This document shows, one piece after another, positions 28,252-37,729 of a DNA stretch of 64,000 bases. Position numbers and translations under genes: made by a program. Each line of letters begins with the position of its first letter. The first letter of the stretch is position 1. The notes beneath the pieces are model-generated. The model was not told the origin of the DNA and did no database searches. It worked only from the letters and a program-made list of their open reading frames with translations. The DNA is from Vibrio aestuarianus (lineage in GTDB: Bacteria > Pseudomonadota > Gammaproteobacteria > Enterobacterales > Vibrionaceae): contig NZ_JAAZTU010000026.1 of the NCBI RefSeq assembly GCF_012395185.1, positions 1 through 64,000 of the forward strand, written 5' to 3'.

Positions 28252-29245
28252 TGCAGCGAATCCAGTTATAAGGTTAGTTTTCGCCCCTATATTGTTACTG
28301 TTTTACTTACAGTTTAACGGTTCAGCCATGCCAATCTTGGCACCAATATTTGTGGTGATATTTCTGACTATCATGCCCTCTAAGCCACCGCTTAGCCTGT
28401 TGCTAAAATTGCTATTGGTGATGTTTTTTATCAGCTTTATCGTGGTCAACCTAGGTGAGATACTGGTCGACACACCAACCGGCTTTGCTCTGTTTTGCTG
28501 GGCTTTACTATTTTTTAGTTACTACCGTAGCCACCATGACCCAAAAGATATCTTATCAACATTAACCATTATGGTCGTTATCATCATGGCGGTGATGACT
28601 AAGCAAATGGGTGTATCCGCCAATGTTTTACCTTGGTTAATGTTTGAAGCTCTTATCATTGCTATCATTGTAACTTCATTGTGTTTCTTGGTCTTTCCTG
28701 GCGACGAACAAGACATTCAACCAGATGAACAAAGTCATGAGGAAACCAACGCGCATATTGCTTTGATTTTATTTAAAACAACGGCCATGTGCTTGGTATT
28801 AGCGGCATTGATCAGTACTGGTAGTTCTCAATCAATATTGATTGCAATTACTATCAGCAGCATGATTAAGACCCCAATACAACATGAACAAAAAACATTT
28901 AGCCATAACCGGTTAATTACCACCACCGTTGGGATACTATTTACGGTCCCGGTGATGTTGCTGTTTATGTTTGATGTACAGACTTGGGCTGTATTAGGCG
29001 TTGCTCTATTTTGCGGTATCCAGTTGGCTTGTTATGCCATTCGCTGTAACTGTCGCTTGAGCATTTACCAATTACTATTTACAAACTTTACCGTATTAAC
29101 CTATCAAATTATTAAAAATCAAGGCACAGACTCGATGTCAGCGGAATTGACGCGTTTGGTTTCGATAATCATTGCCATTTTTATCGGCGTGCTGATTTTG
29201 AATGTCGGTAAATCAATTGATAGTTCGGTGTCTGCTAAAGGTTAA
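28241..29245 (+). CDS. DUF2955 (FUSC-like) membrane transporter subunit
   Basis: 334 residues, with about ten membrane segments and few charged loops. The pattern is that of DUF2955, a relative of the aromatic-acid exporter (FUSC) proteins, and DUF2955 genes are usually paired with an HlyD-type adaptor as here. I chose the ATG at 28241, which overlaps the adaptor stop; another ATG at 28229 is possible. It probably exports a small organic molecule; no outer-membrane partner is encoded nearby. Confidence 0.82.
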   Translation: MFHSAANPVIRLVFAPILLLFYLQFNGSAMPILAPIFVVIFLTIMPSKPPLSLLLKLLLVMFFISFIVVNLGEILVDTPTGFALFCWALLFFSYYRSHHDPKDILSTLTIMVVIIMAVMTKQMGVSANVLPWLMFEALIIAIIVTSLCFLVFPGDEQDIQPDEQSHEETNAHIALILFKTTAMCLVLAALISTGSSQSILIAITISSMIKTPIQHEQKTFSHNRLITTTVGILFTVPVMLLFMFDVQTWAVLGVALFCGIQLACYAIRCNCRLSIYQLLFTNFTVLTYQIIKNQGTDSMSAELTRLVSIIIAIFIGVLILNVGKSIDSSVSAKG

Positions 29246-29307
29246 CCGCTTCACCAGCTAGTTCATCAAAGCTCTATTCGTTAATATTTCGATAGAGCAT
29301 AAAATAC

Positions 29308-29356
29308 GGGACGTGAACCAGTCGATACTGATTCACGTCCCTACTCTCTTCTTTTT
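29308..29356 (+). terminator. Terminator after the HlyD/DUF2955 pair
   Basis: GGGACGTGAA (29308-29317) pairs with TTCACGTCCC (29332-29341), with an inner CAGT/ACTG extension, then a T/C-rich tail ending in TTTTTC. A smaller hairpin (29271-29298) comes first. No convincing Pho box was seen in the remaining bases before ugpB. Confidence 0.8.
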
Positions 29357-29535
29357 CTTATCGCTACCACTTCCCCTTGCTGACAAAGCGGATTCATTCC
29401 GTGATCAAACTCAGAGCATCCATAAATCATTCATATTTTTGAAATTGAATACTCATGAATATGTCACAAAACTCAACCACCATAGCATCAAACGAAACCT
29501 CTAATGTCTCGTTCGAAACTCACAAGGAAACTGAC

Positions 29536-30828
29536 ATGAAAAAGCTATGGTTAGCGGGTTTGCTATCAGCAACCGTTTCGGGAACAACATTTGCAGCAAC
29601 GGAAATTACGTGGTGGCATGCCATGGGCGGACAACTTGGCGATACCGTCAATAAGATCGCAACCGATTTTAATGACTCTCAAAATGATTACAAAATCACC
29701 CCGATCTACAAAGGCTCTTATCAAGAAACCCTCACTGCGGGTATCGCTGCGTTTCGTGCCGGGCAGTCACCAAATATCCTGCAAGTGTTTGATGCTGGTG
29801 CGGCAACCATAATGACGGCGAAGGGTGTCGCCAAACCAGTTCAAGATATTATGCTTGAGTCAGGTTACTCGTTCAGTTCAAATGACTACTTAGCAGGTGT
29901 GCGTAATTTCTATGCCGATAACAACGGCAAAATGGTCGGTATGCCCTTTAACAGCTCAACTCCGGTGCTTTACTACAACAAAGATATTCTTGCTAAGGTT
30001 GGCGTTGATGCCCCGCAAACTTACGAACAGCTAGAGCAAATCGCTGGTAATTTGAAATCTCAGGGCTACGCCAGTTTTTCTCAGTCTTTAACGCCTTGGA
30101 TAATGTTTGAGAACTTTAAGTCTCGTCACAACCTACCGCTAGCCGATAAACACAATGGTTATGATGGGCTACCAAGCAAAATCATGTTCAATACTGATGA
30201 CATGTTAATGCATGTTAAGAAACTAAAAGAGTGGTCTGATAAAGGTTACTACAAATATTATGGCAGTGACTGGGATGCCAACCAAACACCATTCGAACGT
30301 CAGGAAGTCGCGATGTGGATGGGCTCTTCAGGCTCATTTGGCGGTCTACGCAACCGCGTTACCTTCAATTTAGGTACAACGTATTTACCTTACTGGCAAT
30401 CGGTTAATCCAAATGCTGGGCATACCTTTATTGGCGGTGCCGCTCTGTTTGCCCTCAATGGTCATGACAAAACACAAGACAAAGCAGTGGCCGCATTTTT
30501 TGACTACCTCACCAAGCCTGAAACACAAATGTACTGGCATAAAACAACTGGCTACGTGCCAGTCACCAATGCGGCTTATGATCTGACTAAGCAATCCGGT
30601 TATTACCAACAACAACCAGATGCTGAAGTGGGTGTCAAACAGCTCAGTCTCGCCTCTGGCGAGTGGACTAAAGGCTATCGTCTTGGTTACTACCCACAGA
30701 TTCGACAAGTTATGCACCGTGAATTTGACAATATTTTTGCAGGCCGAACCAGTGTGGAAAAAGGCTTAGACAACGTCGAAATTGAAAGTAATCAACTACT
30801 GAAACGTTTCGCCCGAACCGTTCAATAG
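29536..30828 (+). CDS. ugpB: sn-Glycerol-3-phosphate/glycerophosphodiester-binding protein
   Basis: 430 residues from the chosen ATG. The frame opens 81 bp earlier, but AAGGA just before this ATG and the signal peptide (MKKLWLAGLLSATVSGTTFAA) decide the start. The mature part begins TEITWWHAMGGQLGDTVNKI, characteristic of UgpB, and has the family blocks YKGSYQETLTAGIAAFRAG and MGMPFNSSTPVLYYN-like (here VGMPFNSSTPVLYYNKD). It is a periplasmic binding protein for the UgpAEC importer. It is first in ugpBAECQ. Confidence 0.92.
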   Translation: MKKLWLAGLLSATVSGTTFAATEITWWHAMGGQLGDTVNKIATDFNDSQNDYKITPIYKGSYQETLTAGIAAFRAGQSPNILQVFDAGAATIMTAKGVAKPVQDIMLESGYSFSSNDYLAGVRNFYADNNGKMVGMPFNSSTPVLYYNKDILAKVGVDAPQTYEQLEQIAGNLKSQGYASFSQSLTPWIMFENFKSRHNLPLADKHNGYDGLPSKIMFNTDDMLMHVKKLKEWSDKGYYKYYGSDWDANQTPFERQEVAMWMGSSGSFGGLRNRVTFNLGTTYLPYWQSVNPNAGHTFIGGAALFALNGHDKTQDKAVAAFFDYLTKPETQMYWHKTTGYVPVTNAAYDLTKQSGYYQQQPDAEVGVKQLSLASGEWTKGYRLGYYPQIRQVMHREFDNIFAGRTSVEKGLDNVEIESNQLLKRFARTVQ

Positions 30829-30902
30829 CCGCTCGCTAAGCCGTAGCTCTTAGTGACTCACTAGGAGCTCTCTCATTTTGTTTAATGTGTTTGGGTCTAA
30901 CT

Positions 30903-31784
30903 ATGGAACGTCGTCAACAATTTTGTCATTCATCCCTACCCTATCTTTTTTTGGCTCCTCAAATTGCCATTATTACGGTATTTTTTATCTACCCGGCAGC
31001 AAAAGCGGTCTATTTATCCTTCATGTTAGAAGACCCATGGGGACTATCTTCAACCTTCGTTTGGTTCGAAAATTATCAAATGCTGTTCGAGTCGAGCGAA
31101 TACCTTAAATCGATAGGTTTTACTCTGCTCTTCTCTATATCGGTATCATTTTTATCGCTCGCCATCGCTCTACTGCTAGCGGTGAAAGCCAACAATATCA
31201 TTCACGGGCAAAGTCCTTACAAAATTACGTTAACTTGGGTCTATGCCGTTGCGCCAGCTGTTGCCGGCATTATCGGTGCTTTTCTATTCAACCCACACAT
31301 TGGTGTGCTCACTGACTTTTTCAGTTATCTCGGCTGGGAGTTCAGCTTCCAAACGGATCCTGTTGACGCCACGTTCGCTCTGATTCTGGTTTCGGTATGG
31401 AAACAAATTTCCGTGAACTTCGTCTATTTCCTCGCAGGGTTGCAATCTATCTCACTCGCGGTTAGGGAAGCGGCCATGCTTGACTGTGTCAGTGATTCGA
31501 AACGCTTTTGGACCATCACCTTCCCTTTGCTTGCACCCACAGGCTTCTTTCTGTTGATCATTAACCTTACCTATGCGTTTTTCGAAACCTTTGGCGTGAT
31601 AGATACCATGACTTCTGGTGGCCCCGGTGGCAACACTACCTCATTGGTTTACAAGGTGTATCGTGATGGCTTTGTCGGTGCCGACCTAGGTGGTAGTTCG
31701 GCCCAATCCGTGGTGCTGCTTTTATTGGTTCTGATACTGACATTTATCCAATTCCGTTTTGTTGAAAAACGTGTTCATTACTAA
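30903..31784 (+). CDS. ugpA: Glycerol-3-phosphate ABC permease UgpA
   Basis: 293 residues from MERRQQFCHSSLPYLFLAPQ. Six membrane spans. The ATPase-contact EAA loop is VREAAMLDCVSDSKRFWTITFPLLAP. The family-typical ending TSGGPGGNTTSLVYKVYRDGFVGAD is present. It forms the channel with UgpE. Confidence 0.92.
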   Translation: MERRQQFCHSSLPYLFLAPQIAIITVFFIYPAAKAVYLSFMLEDPWGLSSTFVWFENYQMLFESSEYLKSIGFTLLFSISVSFLSLAIALLLAVKANNIIHGQSPYKITLTWVYAVAPAVAGIIGAFLFNPHIGVLTDFFSYLGWEFSFQTDPVDATFALILVSVWKQISVNFVYFLAGLQSISLAVREAAMLDCVSDSKRFWTITFPLLAPTGFFLLIINLTYAFFETFGVIDTMTSGGPGGNTTSLVYKVYRDGFVGADLGGSSAQSVVLLLLVLILTFIQFRFVEKRVHY

Positions 31785-31793
31785 AGGCAGAAT

Positions 31794-32636
31794 ATGAAAA
31801 GTAATCGACTTTCAGATCACCTGATCCTTATCGTTGGTGCTCTGTTTATGGTGGTTCCTATTTGGTTGATCTTCGCAAGTTCAACCCACAATCCTAATAC
31901 CATCGTGAGTGAAGGCTTGCAGTGGTTACCTGGTGACAATTTTAGTGCTATCTATAACGAAGCATGGAACAAGAGTGTTGGCTTTGATGGTGAGGTCAAT
32001 GCCCAAACGATGATTGTTAACTCAATGATTATGGGACTCGGTTTTTCTATCGGTAAGATCATTATTTCTATGCTGGCTGCTTATGCCTTGGTTTACTTTA
32101 GGCTGCCCTACGCCAGTGCATGGTTCGGGCTGATTTTTGTCACGCTACTACTGCCGTTAGAAGTGCGAATTATTCCATCTTATGAAGTCGTCTCTCAACT
32201 TGGCATGCTCAATAGCTATACTGGGCTTATCTTGCCGTTAATCGCATCCGCCACCGCGACTTTCTTCTTTCGTCAATTTTTCAAAACCATTCCAGATGAA
32301 CTGCTTGAGGCGGCTCAACTGGATAACGCAGGTCCAATTCGCTTTTTCATCGATATCTTGCTGCCGTTATCTAAAACCATGATGGCAGCTATTTTTATCA
32401 TCATGTTCGTTGTGGGTTGGAACCAATATTTATGGCCAATCATGATGACGACTGATGAGAGCTACAACACTATCGTTATGGGCATCAAACAAGTACTTAA
32501 CAACATTAATGAAACCAGCACACCACGCTACGACTACGTCTTTGCGATGGTGATTTTAGCGATGCTACCTCCGGTTTTAGTCGTGGTTATCTTTCAGCGC
32601 TGGTTCGTAAAGGGACTGGTTGAAAGTGAAAAATAA
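31794..32636 (+). CDS. ugpE: Glycerol-3-phosphate ABC permease UgpE
   Basis: 280 residues, six membrane spans. The EAA loop is PDELLEAAQLDNAGPIRFFIDILLPLSK. VGWNQYLWPIMMTTDESYNTIVMGIKQ near the C-terminus is typical of UgpE. It starts 10 bp after ugpA. Confidence 0.92.
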   Translation: MKSNRLSDHLILIVGALFMVVPIWLIFASSTHNPNTIVSEGLQWLPGDNFSAIYNEAWNKSVGFDGEVNAQTMIVNSMIMGLGFSIGKIIISMLAAYALVYFRLPYASAWFGLIFVTLLLPLEVRIIPSYEVVSQLGMLNSYTGLILPLIASATATFFFRQFFKTIPDELLEAAQLDNAGPIRFFIDILLPLSKTMMAAIFIIMFVVGWNQYLWPIMMTTDESYNTIVMGIKQVLNNINETSTPRYDYVFAMVILAMLPPVLVVVIFQRWFVKGLVESEK

Positions 32637-32768
32637 TTGCCGCCACACCATGACATTCGTTTCGCCTACAAACATTGAATATAAGCACACATTGGTTATC
32701 TCACTATGAACACAAAACTATCTCCAACGCATACGGTTCAATCTATCCACCATTCAACGGGGTTCAAA

Positions 32769-33851
32769 ATGTTAGAACTCAGACAATTGGTAAAAACCTA
32801 CGAAAATGGCCACCAAGCCGTTAAAGGAGTCGATCTCAGTATTAAAAAGGGGGAATTTATTGTCTTAGTTGGCCCGTCAGGGTGTGGCAAATCATCCATA
32901 CTACGCTCGATAGCTGGACTTGAGGCCATTTCTGATGGAGAGATCCACTTAGCCGGTCGTCGAGTCGATAATGAAAAACCAGCTCTACGCGATATTGCTA
33001 TGGTTTTTCAAAATTACGCCCTTTATCCACACATGACTGTTTACGATAACCTGGCTTATGGTTTGAAAAATCGCAATGTTGATAAAACAACCATTGAATC
33101 AAAAATATTAACAGTCGCTAAAACGCTCAGAATTGAAGACTATCTTCAACGCAAACCGGCCAAGCTTTCTGGCGGTCAACGACAGCGTGTCGCAATGGGA
33201 CGCGCCATTGTGCGAGATCCACAACTTTTTTTGTTTGATGAACCCTTATCAAACTTAGATGCAGCCCTACGCGCTCACATGCGCCTAGAAATAAAAAAAC
33301 TGCAACGCGAATTAGGCGTAACCAGTATCTATGTAACTCATGACCAAGTTGAGGCAATGACCTTAGCAGACAGGATCGTGGTGCTAAACCAAGGCAAAAT
33401 AGAGCAAGTTGGAAGCCCTGCGCAAGTTTATCACCAACCAGCAAGCCAATTTGTTGCCAGTTTTATGGGCAGCCCTGCGATGAACTTTATTTCAGCAAAC
33501 CTAGATTCCGGTTATTTGCATATAGGTACTCAGCGTATTTTTTTACCTGACTATCGTTGCCTGACAGCTCAAAATATCACGGTCGGCATTCGCCCCGAAC
33601 ATGCGAGCACAGTACCATCCAATGATGCGATTGAACTGAATATGAGCATCACCGTTGTCGAGCCGCTCGGACCAAATCAGTTTGTTCACGGTATTGTCGG
33701 TGAACAACCATTCATCGCAGTGACAGCAGAAATGCATCTCGAACACGGTAAACCACTGCATTTGTTTATTAGTAAAACCAATCTACATATTTTTGATCAA
33801 ACCGGAAAAAGGCTTTGTCCTGTCATGCAGGCTAAACAGGCGATTGCGTAA
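32769..33851 (+). CDS. ugpC: Glycerol-3-phosphate import ATPase UgpC
   Basis: 360 residues from MLELRQLVKTYENG, close to the 356 of E. coli. Walker A GPSGCGKSS, signature LSGGQRQRVAMGRA, Walker B LFLFDEPLSNLDA, His switch THDQVEAMT. A C-terminal TOBE-type regulatory domain follows (VGIRPEHAS). The open frame starts 63 bp earlier at 32706, but those residues are not part of the family. Its C-terminal domain is where phosphate-linked inhibition acts in E. coli. Confidence 0.92.
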   Translation: MLELRQLVKTYENGHQAVKGVDLSIKKGEFIVLVGPSGCGKSSILRSIAGLEAISDGEIHLAGRRVDNEKPALRDIAMVFQNYALYPHMTVYDNLAYGLKNRNVDKTTIESKILTVAKTLRIEDYLQRKPAKLSGGQRQRVAMGRAIVRDPQLFLFDEPLSNLDAALRAHMRLEIKKLQRELGVTSIYVTHDQVEAMTLADRIVVLNQGKIEQVGSPAQVYHQPASQFVASFMGSPAMNFISANLDSGYLHIGTQRIFLPDYRCLTAQNITVGIRPEHASTVPSNDAIELNMSITVVEPLGPNQFVHGIVGEQPFIAVTAEMHLEHGKPLHLFISKTNLHIFDQTGKRLCPVMQAKQAIA

Positions 33852-34173
33852 GATTTATTAACAAGGATACAAATGCCAAACAAGGGTTTTGTGAGCCTAG
33901 CGCCTAGACTAACAGAGATTTCATCCTATTTAGAACGCTCCAATGGCGTACTGCTAGCGTTATCTTATCGAATCCGTTTGCCGATTCGGTGCAAGCCACT
34001 CGTAAGGTTCTCAATTGACTACCGCTGCAATTTCAAGTAGGAAGGGTACAACAATAATTGCTTTGCACAATGATAGCGCTAGCGAGTCACTGCTCCGTAG
34101 AAGAACGCTTGCTAGGTGTGGCAGTTCCGCACCGTCTTTCTCTAAACATAAGTAAAGATAATAAGGAATAAGT
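33852..34173. other. Gap between ugpC and ugpQ with repeat-like fragment
   Basis: 322 bp. It contains a 55-codon frame (33873-34040) preceded by AAGGA, ending in CTGCAATTTCAAGTAG. That end resembles one terminus of the dispersed repeat (GCAATTTCAAGT at 10586-10597), so the segment looks like a degenerate repeat insertion within the ugp operon rather than a gene. No terminator was seen. Confidence 0.4.
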
Positions 34174-34890
34174 ATGTCTTTAATCGTCGTTGGGCATCGT
34201 GGTGTCGCTGGCCACTTTCCTGAAAATACCAAAGTAAGCGTCCAAGCTGCGATTGATTTAGGTTTAGATTGGGTAGAAATCGACGTACAACCAACCAAAG
34301 ATAATGTATTGGTGGTATGTCATGATCACACCATTAACCGCTGTAGTAATGGCAAAGGCCGAGTGGATGCCTACACCCTACAACAACTCCAACAGTTTGA
34401 CTTTGGCAGTTGGTTTAACCAAGCCTTTGCTGGCGAACCCATTATGACGCTTGAAGAATTATTAATATTGGCAGCCAAGCACAATTTAGGGCTCAATATT
34501 GAAGTAAAGGTCGACCAACACGACGTTTCCAGCGTTGCTCAACAATTAAAACAGCAACTTGACCATGGTCCAATGGAAAAAGAGAACATTTTACTTTCTA
34601 GCTTTAGCCATGACATTATGCGTACGCTTGCGCTACACTGCCCTGGCTATAAATTAGGGGTGTTAAGTGAAAGGCTTTCAAAAAAAAACTGGCAACTACT
34701 AGAAGAGATTAATGCTTTTAGCTGTAATTTAAACTTCCGTTGGACCAGCAAAAAACATGTGCAAAAGCTACAACAGGCGGGATATCAAGTATGGTGCTAT
34801 ACCGTCAATAACCCTAAGAAACTGCACCATCTACAAACTATTAATGCTGTGTTTAGCGACTACCCAGAATTATTTTTGGATGGGCATTAA
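34174..34890 (+). CDS. ugpQ: Glycerophosphodiester phosphodiesterase UgpQ
   Basis: 238 residues, cytoplasmic. It cleaves glycerophosphodiesters to glycerol 3-phosphate and an alcohol. The GDPD motifs are clear: GHRGVAGHFPENT (catalytic His and metal Glu), WVEIDVQPTKDNVLVVCHDHTINR, and NIEVKV. It is separated from ugpC by 322 bp that look like a repeat insertion, so it may have a separate promoter. It shares a hairpin with the convergent amidohydrolase gene. Confidence 0.92.
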   Translation: MSLIVVGHRGVAGHFPENTKVSVQAAIDLGLDWVEIDVQPTKDNVLVVCHDHTINRCSNGKGRVDAYTLQQLQQFDFGSWFNQAFAGEPIMTLEELLILAAKHNLGLNIEVKVDQHDVSSVAQQLKQQLDHGPMEKENILLSSFSHDIMRTLALHCPGYKLGVLSERLSKKNWQLLEEINAFSCNLNFRWTSKKHVQKLQQAGYQVWCYTVNNPKKLHHLQTINAVFSDYPELFLDGH

Positions 34891-34916
34891 CTTTCATTCT
34901 AGCTGCAATATAATAC

Positions 34917-34944
34917 AGAAATAGCGCCATTAGGCGCTATTTCT
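34917..34944. terminator. Shared hairpin between ugpQ and the amidohydrolase gene
   Basis: AGAAATAGCGCC (34917-34928) pairs perfectly with GGCGCTATTTCT (34933-34944), loop ATTA. It serves two convergent genes. Confidence 0.7.
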
Positions 34945-34961
34945 AAACATTAAGCTCGCTA

Positions 34962-36620
34962 CTATGCTTTGATTTCACGACGGATTGCTTTACCCGGCAG
35001 CGCATCCATAATCAGTTGCTCATTCTCAATCACTGATTGGCCATTTACTAATACATGCTTCATCCCCACAGAGAGTGAGTTTGGTTTAGTAAATGTAGCG
35101 GTATCCTTGAAGGTATTGAGATCAAAAATCACGACATCAGCATCTTTACCAACTTGAATACGGCCTTTATTACGCATTTGTGGAACAGCATCTTCGATAG
35201 TTCGACAAGCATTTAAACTGGTACGCTCCATCGCTTCAACTAAAGAAACCGCTTTATAATCATTTACATATTTATTAACGAAACGCGCAAAACAACCAAC
35301 TGAACGCGGATGAGCGAATGCATCACTAGGCAAAGGCCAAACATCACCTTCGATTAATTTACCTTTAGCATCCATCCACGGCATCGCATCTGAAGCAATA
35401 GCTGCTCCAGGGAATAACACTGAACGCTTCATAAGACGGAGATCTTCTTTGCTATCATCTGGCTTTATAAAGTGAATAACCACAATTTCACCAGGATTAG
35501 TTTCGCGTAACTCATCGATTTTAGCCTGAGTCATCGCTTTACCATTTGCTTCCATGTAGCTAGCATCTGGAACGCCAAAGCGTTTAGTCCAATCTGCACC
35601 AGCAAATAACTCTGCGCCCACTGCCGTTGAACCAGCACCGTAAGGGTAGGCTTCAGTGGTGACAGGTAAACCCTTATCAATGGCTTCTTGTACTAGATCA
35701 GCACAATCATCAATATCACGTACAGAGCTACTATTGAGGTGACAAATATGCATATGTGCACCCGTTGTAGCAGATAAGCTGATCAGCTCTTGGTATGCTT
35801 CAAAACTCGATTTAGGCTCCTGTCCGTTAGCATAACGAACGTGAGTATAAGTTGGTACTTCATAACTTTTAGCAAGCTTAGCAAGAGCATAATATTCTTT
35901 ATGCCCATACCCAGGCGCATATCCACCATTGATACCAATGCCCAAGCCGCCCTCTTTCAGACCTTGTTCAACATCAGCCAAGATTGTTTTCAGTTCATCT
36001 TCAGTAGCAATAGTGTTTTGCCAGTTTTTTAAAGCAAATGCTTTTTGGAACCACGTAAGGGTGCCATCTGCCGGTAAAAAATCGGGTTCTTTGGCCATTA
36101 TCCGCGCAAAAGCCCAAGCAACAGAAGCGCCATAGTTAATAGGTCGACCTTCTTTCGCTGTGTCATCGTAGAATTTGCCAATTGGTAATAGGCCTGACTC
36201 CATCTCTAGCGCGGTTGTCACACCATCAAAAGCTTGTGCTCTAGCCGCAGGCAATTGCTGACCATGTGCATGAATGTCAACAAACCCCGGAGCAACCACT
36301 AAACCTGTTGCATCAATAACTTTAGTGCCTTCAAGCTTGTCCGTTGATACCGCCGCAATTCGGTCACCTTTAATACCCACATTTCTCACGGCATCCAAAC
36401 CGGTTTCTGGATCAACCACGCGACCATTTATAATAACAACATCAAATGGGCCTTTTTCATTTGGCATTAACAGCGGTTTCTTAGCCATTTTATCCGCTTC
36501 TGCATACACAACCGAAGAAAATGGAATGGCTGCCGCACCTACTGCTAATTTTTGCAGTGTTTTGCGTTTACTTTGATCAACGTTAACAGACTCGATCACA
36601 TCATTTTCCAATTTAGACAT
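34962..36620 (-). CDS. Exported metal-dependent amidohydrolase (D-aminoacylase-like), copy 1
   Basis: 552 residues. The N-terminus has QSKRKTLQKLAVGAAAIPF and a hydrophobic stretch ending VVYA: a signal peptide with KR where a Tat signal has RR. The amidohydrolase metal site is visible: HAH at 117-119, Glu in LEMESG, His in YTHVRYANG, His in HICHLNSS and Asp in AIASDAMPW. This order fits N-acyl-D-amino-acid deacylases and their relatives. It is clearly paralogous to the copy at 37730. A CobW-type metallochaperone gene lies between them, 49 bp upstream of this start. Substrate unknown. Confidence 0.85.
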   Translation of the reverse strand: MSKLENDVIESVNVDQSKRKTLQKLAVGAAAIPFSSVVYAEADKMAKKPLLMPNEKGPFDVVIINGRVVDPETGLDAVRNVGIKGDRIAAVSTDKLEGTKVIDATGLVVAPGFVDIHAHGQQLPAARAQAFDGVTTALEMESGLLPIGKFYDDTAKEGRPINYGASVAWAFARIMAKEPDFLPADGTLTWFQKAFALKNWQNTIATEDELKTILADVEQGLKEGGLGIGINGGYAPGYGHKEYYALAKLAKSYEVPTYTHVRYANGQEPKSSFEAYQELISLSATTGAHMHICHLNSSSVRDIDDCADLVQEAIDKGLPVTTEAYPYGAGSTAVGAELFAGADWTKRFGVPDASYMEANGKAMTQAKIDELRETNPGEIVVIHFIKPDDSKEDLRLMKRSVLFPGAAIASDAMPWMDAKGKLIEGDVWPLPSDAFAHPRSVGCFARFVNKYVNDYKAVSLVEAMERTSLNACRTIEDAVPQMRNKGRIQVGKDADVVIFDLNTFKDTATFTKPNSLSVGMKHVLVNGQSVIENEQLIMDALPGKAIRREIKA

Positions 36621-36669
36621 GTTTATTCCTTACTATTTATTCGCATAATCGTATCAATAAATCTTTTAA

Positions 36670-37644
36670 TTAAACCACGAGCGCTTCTAATTTTTTGCGC
36701 ATTCCATCCATATCTAATCCACCTTTAGGACCGATAAAAACAAGGCGCGTGGCTCTTGTTTCACCTTCTTGCCATGGTTCGCCAATGGTCACTTGTGCGC
36801 GTTGACCTGTGCATTGGAAAATACAGCGGTGATCGGGTCGATCATCAAGGTTTAAGATGCCTTTCATGCGATACGCATCGATAGAAAACTGCTGCAACAG
36901 AGGGTACAAGGCTTGCAGTGAAAGTGGTTGTTCCGTTTCAAAACTGAATGTTTCAAAGTGATGGTTAATATGTTCACAATGGTCATCATGGCAGTCATGG
37001 TGATCACAACCATGTTCTTTATTATGTGTTGCAACCTGAAGTCTTTCTGGTACTTCAAATAAAATAGGTAAATCAACTTTACCAAACTCTATTTCTACTA
37101 GTTTGGCAAAAGGTGCTTGTACTTGACACCATTGTTTAACTTTTTTTAGCTCTTCTGGCTCAACAAGGTCGACTTTATTGACCAAAACAATATCAGCGAC
37201 TTGAATTTGTTGCTCAGCCAACGATGCCATCTGCTTTTCAAGCGTCAGTACATTTTTAGCGTCAATAGTAGTAATGATTGCATTCAGCGGGGCATGCTGT
37301 TGCAACTCAGGATCTTCAAAATTCAGCGCCACTTCTTTTGGCTCTGAAATACCCGAGGTTTCAACCACAATGTGGTCTGGACGCTCTTCGAGTGCTAATA
37401 AGCGCATCACAGAAACCACTAGGCCTTCAGCGAGATTACAACACACACAACCATTTTCAAGGCTGATCATATTTTCGCTTTCAGATTTTACCAGTTCAGC
37501 ATCAACATTAATCGAACCAAAATCGTTGACGATCACCGCCATACGCATGCCGTTAGCATTGGTCAATATATGATTAAGCAGAGTGGTTTTCCCTGCGCCT
37601 AGAAATCCGGCTAATATTGTGACTGGAATTGGCTTTTTGTTCAT
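36670..37644 (-). CDS. COG0523/CobW-family GTPase, probable metallochaperone
   Basis: 324 residues. G3E GTPase motifs: P-loop GFLGAGKTT, then the metal-binding GCVCCN (C66, C68, C69), and NKVDL. A His/Cys/Asp-rich insert (CDHHDCHDDHCEHINHH, about 212-230) lies before the CobW C-terminal domain. Members (ZagA, YjiA, ZNG1) bind zinc or other metals and load client enzymes using GTP. Its position between two metal-dependent amidohydrolase genes suggests they are clients; this is inference. No Zur-like site was seen before it. Confidence 0.9.
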   Translation of the reverse strand: MNKKPIPVTILAGFLGAGKTTLLNHILTNANGMRMAVIVNDFGSINVDAELVKSESENMISLENGCVCCNLAEGLVVSVMRLLALEERPDHIVVETSGISEPKEVALNFEDPELQQHAPLNAIITTIDAKNVLTLEKQMASLAEQQIQVADIVLVNKVDLVEPEELKKVKQWCQVQAPFAKLVEIEFGKVDLPILFEVPERLQVATHNKEHGCDHHDCHDDHCEHINHHFETFSFETEQPLSLQALYPLLQQFSIDAYRMKGILNLDDRPDHRCIFQCTGQRAQVTIGEPWQEGETRATRLVFIGPKGGLDMDGMRKKLEALVV

Positions 37645-37685
37645 AGCATGTTCTCTATTTTATGTTCTTTTTTAACTCAAATATT

Positions 37686-37711
37686 GAAAAAGCTCGACTT
37701 TCGCCGAGCTT
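37686..37711 (-). terminator. Terminator after amidohydrolase copy 2
   Basis: AAGCTCG (37690-37696) pairs with CGAGCTT (37705-37711). The A run at 37686-37691 becomes the minus-strand U tract. It separates copy 2 from the metallochaperone gene. Confidence 0.75.
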
Positions 37712-37729
37712 AATTATATTTGGAATTAA

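Noticed and set aside
29246..29535. PhoB box before ugpB
   Set aside because: The best candidate (TGTCACAAAACTCAACCA) is too far from the consensus repeat.
33873..34040. 55-codon frame with an AAGGA upstream
   Set aside because: Its end coincides with a repeat-like terminus and the peptide resembles nothing known; more likely non-coding.
34011..34298. Leftward 95-codon frame overlapping the start of ugpQ
   Set aside because: It is antisense to the conserved N-terminus of UgpQ, and the ribosome site favours ugpQ.
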